Positions 47,969 through 56,585 of a stretch of DNA of 64,000 bases are shown piece by piece. The stretch is from an uncultured Roseobacter sp. (GTDB lineage Bacteria; Pseudomonadota; Alphaproteobacteria; Rhodobacterales; Rhodobacteraceae): contig CANMWT010000003.1 of the NCBI GenBank assembly GCA_947501635.1, positions 1 to 64,000 of the forward strand, given 5' to 3'. Below the pieces are notes generated by a model, which was given only the letters and a program-made list of their open reading frames with translations, searched no databases and was not told where the DNA came from. How positions within the stretch are numbered: the stretch's first letter is position 1; each line of letters opens with the position of its first letter. Both the position numbers and the translations under genes were made by a program.

Positions 47969-49219
47969 ATGACCTACCACCCCAAGTCCGACTTTGTATC
48001 TGTGATGATGGAACGCGGTTTTCTCGCCGACTGCACGGACTATCAGGGCCTGGACGAGGCTTTGATGGGTGGCGCCAAGCCCGGATACATCGGATTTGAC
48101 GCCACCGCGCGGTCGCTGCATGTCGGCTCCCTGATCCAGATCATGATGCTGCGTTGGCTGCAAAAAACCGGACACAAGCCCATCACGTTAATGGGCGGCG
48201 GCACAACAAAGGTGGGCGACCCGAGCTTTCGCGCCGACGAGCGGCCCTTGCTGAGCGCTGAAGCCATCGACGACAACATCGCGGGCATCAAGCGCGTTTT
48301 TTCCGCCTATATTGACTACTCCGACACGCCGACGGGGGCTTTGATGCTCAATAACGCGGAATGGCTGGATGACCTGAACTACCTCGATTTTCTGCGCGAC
48401 ATTGGACGGCACTTTTCGATCAACCGCATGCTGTCGTTTGAAAGCGTGAAGTCGCGCCTTGACCGCGAGCAGTCATTATCCTTTCTGGAATTCAACTACA
48501 TGATCCTTCAGGCCTATGATTTTCTGGAGCTGCACCGGCGCTACGGGTGCGTGTTGCAGATGGGCGGTTCGGATCAATGGGGTAACATAGTCAACGGGAT
48601 TGATCTCACCCGCCGGGTCATTGATGGCGAGGTCTACGGTCTCACCTCACCGCTATTGACCACCTCCGACGGCAAGAAAATGGGCAAATCCCAGTCCGGC
48701 GCGATCTGGCTCGATGCGGATATGCTCTCTCCTTACGAATTCTGGCAGTTCTGGCGCAACACGTCGGATGCGGATGTGGGACGTTTTCTCAAGCTTTACA
48801 CCGAACTACCGGTGGATGAATGCGAACGGCTTGGTGCACTTGCCGGCGCAGAGATCAACACGGCCAAGATCATGCTCGCCAATGAAGTCACTGGCTTGCT
48901 CCACGGGCCACAGGCGGCCGCGGCAGCCGAGGCAACAGCACGCGAAGTGTTTGAAAAAGGCGGTGTGGGAGACGATCTGCCCACCCTGACGCTCAGCGCG
49001 CAAGACATAGGCGACGGGGTGTCGGTTGTGCAACTGATCGTCAAATCCGGCTTGGCGGCCTCTGGCAAGGAAGCCAAGCGACTGATCGCAGAGAATGGGG
49101 CGCGGCTTGACGATGCCCCGTTGACGAACGCAGGGCTGATGCTGGATCAGGAAGCATTGCGCACACCCGTCAAGCTAAGCGCGGGGAAAAAGCGCCACGC
49201 CCTGGTACAACTGGGATAG
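47969..49219 (+). CDS. tyrS: Tyrosyl-tRNA synthetase
   Basis: A 416-residue class I synthetase charging tRNA-Tyr. The HIGH motif appears as HVGS in [12 protein letters not shown], and the KMSKS motif as KMGKS in [28 protein letters not shown] binds tyrosine. The C-terminal S4 domain (about 350-410) contains [23 protein letters not shown] 47969 has GAGAGCAAGAG upstream. A GC-rich hairpin follows. Confidence 0.97.
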   Translation: MTYHPKSDFVSVMMERGFLADCTDYQGLDEALMGGAKPGYIGFDATARSLHVGSLIQIMMLRWLQKTGHKPITLMGGGTTKVGDPSFRADERPLLSAEAIDDNIAGIKRVFSAYIDYSDTPTGALMLNNAEWLDDLNYLDFLRDIGRHFSINRMLSFESVKSRLDREQSLSFLEFNYMILQAYDFLELHRRYGCVLQMGGSDQWGNIVNGIDLTRRVIDGEVYGLTSPLLTTSDGKKMGKSQSGAIWLDADMLSPYEFWQFWRNTSDADVGRFLKLYTELPVDECERLGALAGAEINTAKIMLANEVTGLLHGPQAAAAAEATAREVFEKGGVGDDLPTLTLSAQDIGDGVSVVQLIVKSGLAASGKEAKRLIAENGARLDDAPLTNAGLMLDQEALRTPVKLSAGKKRHALVQLG

Positions 49220-49238
49220 GTTCATCACACGGGATGCA

Positions 49239-49259
49239 GGCGGGCCGCTAAGGCCCGCC
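49239..49259 (+). terminator. GC-rich hairpin after tyrS
   Basis: GGCGGGCC, loop GCTAA, GGCCCGCC: a perfect 8-base stem 20 bases after the tyrS stop. It lacks a T run, so termination would be weak or would depend on other factors. Confidence 0.5.
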
Positions 49260-49338
49260 GCTGCCCGATCCCATTTGGCGGGAACCGGCGCGTCCGGGTT
49301 TCGCATCTGCAGACGGACGCATGGCAGAAAGGTTTCAG

Positions 49339-50094
49339 ATGAGACTGGAAGACACAGCAGCAATCATTACTGGTGCCGCTTCGGGGTTGGGCGAGGCTAC
49401 AGCACGGCTTTTTGCGGAGCGCGGCGCACGCGTGGCCCTGCTGGACCGCGACATCGGCAAAGCGCGCGACGTGGCGGACCAAATCGGCGGCGCCGCGTTT
49501 GAAACCGATGTGACGGATGAAGCTTCGGTGCAGCGCGCAATAGAAGGTTGCATCGCCCGCTTTGGCGTCATCACTGCCGCGATCAATTGCGCAGGCGTTG
49601 CCGATGCAGCCAAGACTGTTGGTCGCGACGGCCCGCATCCGCTCTCTGTTTTCCAACGTACAATCGACATAAATCTTGTGGGCACATTCAATGTCGCGCG
49701 GTTGGCCGCTGCAGCCATTCAAAACAACACACCAGCCTCGGACGGCGCGCGTGGCGTTATCATCAACACAGCCTCCATTGCGGCGTTCGACGGACAAAAA
49801 GGGCAAACCGCTTATGCCGCTTCAAAGGGCGGCGTCGTCGGTATGTGCTTGCCCATGGCACGCGACCTCGCCAGTTCAGGCATCCGGGTTATGACGATTG
49901 CACCCGGCATTTTCATGACCCCGATGCTTGCCGGTCTGGGCGCAGAGGTGCAGGCCCAACTGGCCGCCGACGTGCCCTGCCCGCCGCGTCTGGGCGATCC
50001 GTCGGAATACGCGAAACTGGCTGCCTTTATTGTAGAAGCAGGCTACCTGAACGGAGAGGTTATCCGCATCGACGGAGCCTTGCGCATGCGCTGA
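49339..50094 (+). CDS. Short-chain dehydrogenase/reductase (3-hydroxyacyl-CoA dehydrogenase type 2-like)
   Basis: A 251-residue NAD(P)-dependent SDR. The cofactor motif TGAASGLG is at residue 11, the Asp that prefers NAD follows strand 2 (LLDRD), NCAG is present, and the catalytic pair is in TAYAASKG with Ser upstream in INTASIA. The overall pattern, including APGIFMTPML and the C-terminal EVIRIDGALRM, resembles bacterial 17-beta-HSD10-like 3-hydroxyacyl-CoA dehydrogenases. ATG 49339 is preferred over 49321 for the AGAAAGG site. It overlaps the next gene (TGATG). Confidence 0.87.
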   Translation: MRLEDTAAIITGAASGLGEATARLFAERGARVALLDRDIGKARDVADQIGGAAFETDVTDEASVQRAIEGCIARFGVITAAINCAGVADAAKTVGRDGPHPLSVFQRTIDINLVGTFNVARLAAAAIQNNTPASDGARGVIINTASIAAFDGQKGQTAYAASKGGVVGMCLPMARDLASSGIRVMTIAPGIFMTPMLAGLGAEVQAQLAADVPCPPRLGDPSEYAKLAAFIVEAGYLNGEVIRIDGALRMR

Positions 50095-50693
50095 TGCCGC
50101 TTCAGAACCGTGTTCAACCCACCGGGGAAATTGTAGCAATCCCGCAGCGCGGGCGTTTCATGGGCAACCGCGGCATCCTGCACATCGAACAGGGCAAACT
50201 CGGGCCGGCCCGATGGCGGCACAAAGCCTGGGTCTGCTGCGTTCTGAGCTTTAAGGGCCGCAAGCGCGCGGTGATGACACCCGGCAGCTATACTGAACTG
50301 TTCTTTTTTGACGAAGCCGTGGCCCTCGCGGCCGGGCACAGGCCCTGCGCAGAGTGTCGGCGGGCAGATTACAACCGATTTTGTGCCGCATTGGAGATCA
50401 CGCCACCGATCTCAGCTTTTGATGCCGACTTGCACAAAGCCCGCGCCATTCCGCGCATCTACGGCCAGCGGCGGCACACCACCCCGCTGCAAAACCTGCC
50501 CGAAGGCGCGTTCATCCTAAGCGATACAGGCAATCCTCAACTTGTCTTGCGCGACAGGCTGGTGCCGTTCTCGCAACAGGGCTACGGCCCGGGCGTCACC
50601 CGACCCAAGCGCGGCGATGTCACGGTACTGACGCCGCCCCCGTTGATTGCCGCGCTGAACGCCGGCTACGTGCCGGCGCATGCCGCAGTCTAG
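50094..50693 (+). CDS. Conserved hypothetical protein with CAECR motif
   Basis: A 199-residue protein coupled to the SDR gene by a TGATG overlap. It has WVCCVLSFKGRKR near residue 45 and HRPCAECRRADYNRF near 82; the latter resembles the zinc/cysteine helix of Ada-type proteins but no DNA repair domain is evident. No signal or membrane segment. I recall similar uncharacterised proteins in other bacteria with a conserved GHRPCAECRR block; function unknown. Its stop overlaps the uup stop region tail to tail. Confidence 0.75.
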   Translation: MPLQNRVQPTGEIVAIPQRGRFMGNRGILHIEQGKLGPARWRHKAWVCCVLSFKGRKRAVMTPGSYTELFFFDEAVALAAGHRPCAECRRADYNRFCAALEITPPISAFDADLHKARAIPRIYGQRRHTTPLQNLPEGAFILSDTGNPQLVLRDRLVPFSQQGYGPGVTRPKRGDVTVLTPPPLIAALNAGYVPAHAAV

Positions 50694-52504
50694 CCTTGCG
50701 CCTTTTCCTCAAGGGCAAGCCATTCCTCTTCCGCTGCTTCCAGCTTTCCCTGTCGTTCCACCAGCGCATCGGTCGCCTTCTGGAACTTGACGGGGTTGGC
50801 GTTGAAAAGGTCGGGATCGCTCAGCAACTCGCTCAATTTGGCAATTTCAGCTTCGATACGCTCAATCTCTGCCGGCAAAGCGTCGAGCCTGTGTTGCTGT
50901 GTAAAGCTAAGGCCGGATTGAGACGCGGCCTTGGGCTTTGTAGATGCAGCCTGCGGCTTGGCCTTAAGTTTGGTGTCGGTGGTAGCTTCTGCCGTGGTTG
51001 CGCGCTGGCGGATGTAATCGCTCCAGCCCCCCGCATAGACGGTTGCACGACCATCCCCTTCCATCGCAATCGTTGTGGCGGCGACGCGGTCAAGAAAGTC
51101 GCGGTCATGGCTAACCAGCAAAACAGTCCCGTCATAGTTTCCCAGCAATTCCTGCAACAGATCGAGCGTTTCCACATCCAGATCGTTTGTTGGCTCGTCC
51201 AATACCAACAAGTTGCTTGGTCGCGCCATGATCTTGGCCAGCAAAAGCCGCGCCTTCTCACCTCCGGACAGCGACCGCACCGGAGCCCGCGCCTGCGCCT
51301 CGTCAAACAGAAATTCCTCGAGGTAGCCCACTACGTGTTTCGGGGTGCCGCGTACCATCACCTGATCTGCCTTGCCCGAGACACGCATCTCAGGATCGCC
51401 GGTCAGACTGTCCCAGAGGCTCATGTCACCATCAAGCTGGGCGCGCGCCTGATCGAAAAGAGCGAGTTCAATATTGGTGCCAAGCTTTACGTCGCCCGCG
51501 TCCGGAGCCTCCTGCCCGATCAGCATGTTCAGCAAGGTCGTCTTGCCAACACCGTTGGGGCCGACAAAGGCGATCCTGTCGCCTCGCTGAACGGTCAGTG
51601 AAAACGGGCGCAGAATCGTCTTGTCGCCGAAGGCCTTGGTGATCGCGGTTGCCTCGATTACTTTTCGACCCGATTTCGGCCCTGCATCCAGCTCCATCGC
51701 GGCGGCACCTTGCCTTTTTATCTGCGCGGCGCGTTCCGCGCGCAGATCCTGCAGCGCCCGCACCCGGCCCTGATTGCGCTTGCGCCGTGCGGAGATCCCC
51801 TCCACAGCCCATCGCGCCTCTGCCTTGATCTTGCGATTGAGTTTGTGGCGTTGCGTGTCTTCTTCTTCCCAAACGGTATCGCGCCACGCCTCGAAGCTTT
51901 CAAAACCCTTTTCCTGCCTTCGGACGACACCACGGTCTATCCAGAGAGTCGCACGCGTCAGGGCCCGCAAAAACGCACGGTCGTGGCTGATGACAACATA
52001 ACCCTTGCGGCTTTGCTTCAACTCGTTCTCAAGCCAGGCGATGGCCTCGATATCAAGATGGTTCGTGGGCTCGTCCAAGAGCATCAGATCGGGTTCATCC
52101 GCCATCAGACCGGCAAGCGCTGCCCTGCGCCGTTCGCCACCACTTGCGGTTTCGACAGGCCGGGCGGGGTCAAACTTCAACCCCTCGCCCGCACGCTCGA
52201 CCTTGTACATCTCGGAAGGGTCGAGCCCCTGCGCGGCGAAGTCCCCCAAAGTCGCAAAGCCGGTCAGGTCCGGGTCCTGTTCCATGTATCCGACAGAAAC
52301 ACCCGGACCGCGCACGATCTCGCCACGGTCCACGTCCACAAGACCCGCCATGACCTTCATGAGCGTCGATTTACCCGATCCATTGCGCCCCACCAGCGCC
52401 ACCCGATCCCCCGGTTGTGCCACAAGGCTTAGGTCGTCGAATACGGGATCGCCGCCAAATGTAAGCGAGATACTGTTGAGCTGAAGTAAAGGTACACGTG
52501 CCAT
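50690..52504 (-). CDS. uup: ABC-F ATPase Uup
   Basis: A 604-residue soluble protein with two ABC domains: Walker A GRNGSGKST and GPNGVGKTT, signatures TASGGERRRA and SLSGGEKARL, Walker B LMLLDEPTNHLD and LLVLDEPTNDLD. The last 85 residues form a coiled-coil hairpin (ALPAEIERIEAEIAKLSELL), the mark of Uup, which binds DNA or ribosomes and affects transposon excision and ribosome function. Second ABC-F gene in the window after 14966-16825. Confidence 0.9.
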   Translation of the reverse strand: MARVPLLQLNSISLTFGGDPVFDDLSLVAQPGDRVALVGRNGSGKSTLMKVMAGLVDVDRGEIVRGPGVSVGYMEQDPDLTGFATLGDFAAQGLDPSEMYKVERAGEGLKFDPARPVETASGGERRRAALAGLMADEPDLMLLDEPTNHLDIEAIAWLENELKQSRKGYVVISHDRAFLRALTRATLWIDRGVVRRQEKGFESFEAWRDTVWEEEDTQRHKLNRKIKAEARWAVEGISARRKRNQGRVRALQDLRAERAAQIKRQGAAAMELDAGPKSGRKVIEATAITKAFGDKTILRPFSLTVQRGDRIAFVGPNGVGKTTLLNMLIGQEAPDAGDVKLGTNIELALFDQARAQLDGDMSLWDSLTGDPEMRVSGKADQVMVRGTPKHVVGYLEEFLFDEAQARAPVRSLSGGEKARLLLAKIMARPSNLLVLDEPTNDLDVETLDLLQELLGNYDGTVLLVSHDRDFLDRVAATTIAMEGDGRATVYAGGWSDYIRQRATTAEATTDTKLKAKPQAASTKPKAASQSGLSFTQQHRLDALPAEIERIEAEIAKLSELLSDPDLFNANPVKFQKATDALVERQGKLEAAEEEWLALEEKAQG

Positions 52505-52551
52505 ACCGGGCAGCTATGGTGACATGGCGGCCACGTCAATCGCCTTTTGGT

Positions 52552-53322
52552 TCACAGACCTCCGATCGGTCCCAGTCCGGCTTGCAAGGCACGCAGTTGC
52601 CTTTGACGCGCAGGCGGGATTGCGGCGGTTTCTACGGCCGTAAAAACATGCAAAGTGTTCATTTCGCGGTCAATCGCGGCATGATCGCTCACCCAACCGC
52701 CCATGCCCAGATAAGTGCGCAGCAACGGCGGCATCTGTCGGAAAGCCCGCTTTTTGTCAAAGCTGGTCCGGAGCACTGCAGAAAAGTCAAAAACTTCTGG
52801 TGCCTTTCGCTGCGGCAACCATTTCGCCGGAGCCACAGCATGCGTGTTCAGATAGGCGAAGGCATCTGTGTAGAGCTCAGGGTCGATGCCCGCGAAGGAC
52901 GAACAGCCAAACAGCAGCGCGACACTGTCTCTATCCACTGTAGCTGCGATTGCCCCCCATGCCAGACGCAGAACATCCGGATCGCGGCTGGAAGGATCCA
53001 CGCAAAAACGGCCGATTTCCAGACACCGCCCCGGAAAGCGCCGCAGTTCCGTCAGATCATACCATCCGGCGGCATAACTGTTGGTGATCTTTGCGGCATC
53101 AAACCCGCGCATACGGAAACACCCCACCAACTCGTCGCGGTACGCATCACGGATCAGGATATGTGTGCAATCCGGATCAAAGGCGTCCGCGTCCCGCACT
53201 GTTGCCATCCCGAAACGCTGTGCACGAAATCTCTGGGCGGCGTCGATGTCGCCTGCGTCCTGCGCTTCATATAGCCGGTAGCGGCAGTCTTGTTGCGGCG
53301 CTTTAGAGGAAGACATATCCAT
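52552..53322 (-). CDS. olsB: L-ornithine N-alpha-acyltransferase OlsB-like
   Basis: A 256-residue acyl-ACP-dependent acyltransferase with a GNAT fold, which makes lyso-ornithine lipid. The hallmark stretches are YRLYEAQDAGDIDAAQRFRA, RLRGFD-type strand CFRMRGFDAAKITNSYAAGW, LEIGRFCVDPSSRDPDVLRL and LFGCSSFAGIDPELYTDAFA. The second acyltransferase OlsA is not beside it. Related enzymes can act on glutamine; the amino acid preference cannot be read from the sequence. It precedes bamE by 23 bases on the map. Confidence 0.85.
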   Translation of the reverse strand: MDMSSSKAPQQDCRYRLYEAQDAGDIDAAQRFRAQRFGMATVRDADAFDPDCTHILIRDAYRDELVGCFRMRGFDAAKITNSYAAGWYDLTELRRFPGRCLEIGRFCVDPSSRDPDVLRLAWGAIAATVDRDSVALLFGCSSFAGIDPELYTDAFAYLNTHAVAPAKWLPQRKAPEVFDFSAVLRTSFDKKRAFRQMPPLLRTYLGMGGWVSDHAAIDREMNTLHVFTAVETAAIPPARQRQLRALQAGLGPIGGL

Positions 53323-53345
53323 CTGCGCCTCCCACTCGTGTTCTG

Positions 53346-53822
53346 CTAGCCGCCCGAGGGCACCGGTCCGAAGTTACCGATGTTGCCCACCAACTGCCTG
53401 AGGAAGGATTTGTTGGCAACGCTGCTGTCGGTGACCCGGCGCGTCAGGGTGACGATCTGGCCACGCTCGAGTCCGAACTGTTCGACGTTTCGTACAATCC
53501 CGTTGTCGTCAAAGCTCACCGCGACCACATCGCGCTGAATGACCTCGGGCTCCAGCATTGCGACCGTACGCACGCGACTGCGCACAAAATAAAGTGCGTC
53601 ATCTTCCAGCACCGACCCTGACCCGGCGGCCCCCAATGTTTCTTCGACGCTTGATCGGGTGTCGATACCAACGACGATCTGGTCGAGGTCTTCCTGGGTG
53701 GGGACATAACCGTGGTTGGTGTAAATCGGCCCGCAGGCCGCAAGGCCATAGAGCATCGCAGCCAAAACCAGCGGTTTTGTGCGTCGGGCAACCCGTTTGA
53801 CCAATATTGAAGGTTGGCGCAT
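53346..53822 (-). CDS. bamE: BamE/SmpA-OmlA family lipoprotein
   Basis: A 158-residue lipoprotein of the BAM complex that supports outer-membrane protein insertion. After a basic N-terminus the lipobox is LAAC (near residue 30), then GYVPTQEDLDQIVVGIDTRS and EETLGAAGSG mark the BamE fold; a C-terminal extension of about 40 residues goes beyond the basic domain. It reads toward olsB and diverges from the YceD gene. Confidence 0.88.
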   Translation of the reverse strand: MRQPSILVKRVARRTKPLVLAAMLYGLAACGPIYTNHGYVPTQEDLDQIVVGIDTRSSVEETLGAAGSGSVLEDDALYFVRSRVRTVAMLEPEVIQRDVVAVSFDDNGIVRNVEQFGLERGQIVTLTRRVTDSSVANKSFLRQLVGNIGNFGPVPSGG

Positions 53823-53883
53823 TCTTATGCCCTCTTGCCCTTGTGCGTTCTGGCTTCTATTCCGCTTACACTATGCGTGCGCC

Positions 53884-54468
53884 ATGGTTCAAGAAACGAA
53901 AGTGTCGAGCATGAAGCAATCTGCCCCCTCTCCCAGCGCTTTGCGCGTCTCAGACCTGTCGCAAAACAGCCCGACCGCCTTTAATTTGCGACCCAATACC
54001 GAGCAGCTAAAAGCGATTGCCGGTGACTTGGGCCTGTCCGGTCTGCGCAAACTGTCATTTGAGGGCCGCGTCGAAGGCGTCGGCGCGGCAGACTGGCAGC
54101 TGAAGGCAAAGCTGGGCGCGACGGTGATCCAGCCCTGCGTTGTCACGCTCGAACCGGTCACCACGCGAATCGATGAAGCCGTCGAACGAACCTATCTGCG
54201 CGATTTCGTCGAAGCTGATGCCCCCGAGGCGGAAATGCCCGAAGACGACACCACTGAAGCGCTTGGCGCTTGGATTGATCCCGAAGCGGTCATGATCGAG
54301 GCACTGGTTCTGCATCTGCCGCTCTATCCAAGGTCTGGTTCGGTGGAACTGGGCGAAATGGTCGTCAGCGCACCGGGCGTGACCCCCATGCGCGATGAAG
54401 ACGCGCGTCCCTTTGCGGGTCTTGCCGCGCTCAAAGACAAGCTGGGTGGCAAGGAAGAGGACACCTAA
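53884..54468 (+). CDS. YceD/DUF177 family protein
   Basis: A 194-residue cytosolic protein of the YceD family, normally next to rpmF and proposed to act in rRNA or ribosome assembly. It has the central block FEGRVEGVGAADWQLKAKLG, VIQPCVVTLEPV with its conserved Cys, and the acidic segment AWIDPEAVMIEALVLHLPLY. ATG 53884 is used; ATG 53911 is possible. Here an opposing gene (54472-54978) sits between it and rpmF. Confidence 0.88.
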   Translation: MVQETKVSSMKQSAPSPSALRVSDLSQNSPTAFNLRPNTEQLKAIAGDLGLSGLRKLSFEGRVEGVGAADWQLKAKLGATVIQPCVVTLEPVTTRIDEAVERTYLRDFVEADAPEAEMPEDDTTEALGAWIDPEAVMIEALVLHLPLYPRSGSVELGEMVVSAPGVTPMRDEDARPFAGLAALKDKLGGKEEDT

Positions 54469-54471
54469 GCC

Positions 54472-54978
54472 CTAGCGCAGAACGTCCAGAGCGACACGCG
54501 CCGAACTTGTACTCAATTCCTCGAAAACGGCTGCGGCGCTTGAAAACCCGTCGTTGGCGGCGCTTCGCAGGGCATCTGAGTCATCTGCTGGAGGATCGAG
54601 CGCCGCGTCAGGTGCCACTTCCGGTATCTCTTGCGACAAAGATGGTATGACATCATTGGCTTCGGCGGTTTGCCGATCGACGCCATCAGCGACCTGATCA
54701 GGCATGCCGCCTTCAACAGCAGCCGTCTCTGAAACCTCTCTGGTCACTTCGTCGATTTGCACTGCAAAGAGACTGGCAGCGTCAGCACCACGGGCAATCT
54801 GCGACGCGGCAAACCCTTGCGCATTTTTGGGCAGAGCGATTCCCGCCTCTTGCGCGGCACTGACGGCCTGCTTTGCCAGCTGGCCCACCGCGTTCGCGCT
54901 GTTTCCCGGACGCGGCGATGCTTGCGCCTTCCCCAAACTGGCTGGCGGTTGGAAAACCGCAGCCGTTTCTATGGACAT
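54472..54978 (-). CDS. Hypothetical alanine-rich protein
   Basis: Unrecognised 168-residue protein, rich in Ala, Ser, Asp and Glu, with no signal peptide or membrane span. ATG 54978 follows AGGAAG; ATG 55002 is a weaker alternative. The first 60 residues (FQPPASLGKAQASPRPGNSA, then GQLAKQAVSAAQEAGIALPK) and the end look helical or disordered. It is inserted between yceD and rpmF on the opposite strand, three bases from the yceD stop. A real gene is likely from codon use, but its role is unknown. Confidence 0.55.
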   Translation of the reverse strand: MSIETAAVFQPPASLGKAQASPRPGNSANAVGQLAKQAVSAAQEAGIALPKNAQGFAASQIARGADAASLFAVQIDEVTREVSETAAVEGGMPDQVADGVDRQTAEANDVIPSLSQEIPEVAPDAALDPPADDSDALRSAANDGFSSAAAVFEELSTSSARVALDVLR

Positions 54979-55257
54979 AACACTCACTTCCTGATCCTCC
55001 ATCTCCTGAAGTCAGCATGATACCCTCGACGTCTTACGATTCCCTTGCCCCGCACCCCAACGGCGAAGCCTTGGAAAAAAGGGTTGCACAAGGCGACAAT
55101 CCCAGTATTTTGCGCCGCTCACCCAAATAGGGTTGGACAAAGCGCGGGCTTGGGCCTAAACGCACGTCACACCCACGAATGGGACTGGATTTATGAAACT
55201 CGGCCGCGCGTTTATCACTTGTCGCGTCAGGCCCCGAACGACAAAAGGCCCAAGACA

Positions 55258-55464
55258 ATGGCTGTTCAACAGAACAAAGTCTCCAAATCGCGTCGCAACA
55301 ACCGCCGCGCGCACGATTCGCTGGTCGCTGCGAACCCGAATGAATGCACAAACTGCGGCGAGCTGAAACGCCCCCACCACGTCTGTGCCGCTTGCGGTCA
55401 CTACGACGACAAAGAAGTTGTTGCTCTGACAGAAGAGATTGATCTGGAAGACGACGCAGCCTAA
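55258..55464 (+). CDS. rpmF: 50S ribosomal protein L32
   Basis: A 68-residue ribosomal protein: [20 protein letters not shown] followed by a zinc ribbon with [20 protein letters not shown] (four cysteines) and an acidic tail. The zinc-binding form is complete. ATG 55258 begins the family consensus; the longer open frame upstream is not part of it. rpmF-plsX-fabH is a conserved unit. Confidence 0.97.
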   Translation: MAVQQNKVSKSRRNNRRAHDSLVAANPNECTNCGELKRPHHVCAACGHYDDKEVVALTEEIDLEDDAA

Positions 55465-55496
55465 ACCTTTGCCTAAACAATAAGGCAGCAGGGTTT
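55463..55496 (+). terminator. Hairpin between rpmF and plsX (attenuator or weak terminator)
   Basis: Outer arms AAACC and GGTTT and inner arms TGCCT and AGGCA form an interrupted stem around AAACAATA, immediately after the rpmF stop and before plsX. There is no T run, so read-through into plsX is expected. Confidence 0.4.
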
Positions 55497-55511
55497 GGGG
55501 GCAGTCGATCG

Positions 55512-56585
55512 ATGGCGGCGCAGTCCGATCAGTCACAGTCAAATTCCAGACGCATCGTTATTTCGGTAGATGCGATGGGCGGGGACATGGGCCCCGCCGC
55601 TGTTATTGCGGGCTGCGATAGTTCTGCGCGCAAAAATCCGGACATATACTTTATCCTTCACGGACCAGAAAAAGAGATAAACGCGCTGGTAGCGCGGCGA
55701 AAATCGCTGACCGGCCGCTGCGAGGTGCGCGACGCCACCGGGGTCGTGACCATGGACGACAAACCCAGTCAGGTCGTGCGCAATGGCAAGGAAACCTCGA
55801 TGTGGTCCGCCATTGAAGCGGTGCGGGACCAGACCGCATCGGTGGCAGTGTCATGCGGCAACACTGGTGCCTTGATGGCCCTGTCGATGATCCGCCTGCG
55901 CAAGCTGCCGGGCGTCAACCGGCCAGCGATCGCGGTGCTTTATCCTTCATCCAACCCGCAAGGCTTTAACGTGCTGCTCGACGTCGGCGCTGATGTCAAA
56001 GCGGATGCGGACGATCTGTTGCGCTTTGCGCTGATGGGTATGTCCTACGCGCGCAACGGCCTGGGCCTGCCGCGACCTCGTGTCGGCTTGCTGAATGTCG
56101 GAACCGAAGAGCATAAGGGCCGTGTGGAACTCAAGGAAGCCTACGAACTGATCCGCGATCAACGCGACGTCGCAGGCTTTGAATTTGTGGGTTTCGTGGA
56201 AGGTGGAGATATCTCGGGCGATGTATGTGATGTGATTGTGACGGACGGCTTTACCGGCAATGTCGCGATCAAAACCGGTGAAGGAACTGCAAGCCTTGTC
56301 GGCGACAGGCTGCGCGAAGCGTTCAAGTTCACACCTTTGTCCCGCCTTGCTTCTTTGCTGGCCTACCCTTCCCTGAGACGGTTGAAGAAAAAGATCGATC
56401 CGCGCCGGGTTAATGGCGGTGTCTTTCTGGGTCTGAACGGCACGGTTGTAAAATCGCATGGCTCGGCGGATGCGACCGGCGTGTCTTCTGCTATAAAACT
56501 GGCAGCGCAGCTTGCAGAAATCCAGTTTACCGACAAACTCGCCGCCCGTGTGGCGGGCCTGCCCGCAGAGGAGACCACCCAATGA
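55512..56585 (+). CDS. plsX: Phosphate acyltransferase PlsX
   Basis: A 357-residue peripheral membrane enzyme making acyl-phosphate from acyl-ACP for phospholipid synthesis. SVDAMGGDMGPAAVI is at the N-terminus, SCGNTGALMALS in the middle and VTDGFTGNVAIKTGEG towards the C-terminus. It overlaps fabH by four bases (ATGA), so the two lipid enzymes are coupled. Confidence 0.97.
   Translation: MAAQSDQSQSNSRRIVISVDAMGGDMGPAAVIAGCDSSARKNPDIYFILHGPEKEINALVARRKSLTGRCEVRDATGVVTMDDKPSQVVRNGKETSMWSAIEAVRDQTASVAVSCGNTGALMALSMIRLRKLPGVNRPAIAVLYPSSNPQGFNVLLDVGADVKADADDLLRFALMGMSYARNGLGLPRPRVGLLNVGTEEHKGRVELKEAYELIRDQRDVAGFEFVGFVEGGDISGDVCDVIVTDGFTGNVAIKTGEGTASLVGDRLREAFKFTPLSRLASLLAYPSLRRLKKKIDPRRVNGGVFLGLNGTVVKSHGSADATGVSSAIKLAAQLAEIQFTDKLAARVAGLPAEETTQ

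Noticed and set aside
52552-53322. Acyl-homoserine-lactone synthase (LuxI-type)
   Set aside because: The fold is related, but the conserved blocks (LEIGRFCVDPSSRDPDVLRL and others) are those of OlsB, and no LuxR gene is nearby.
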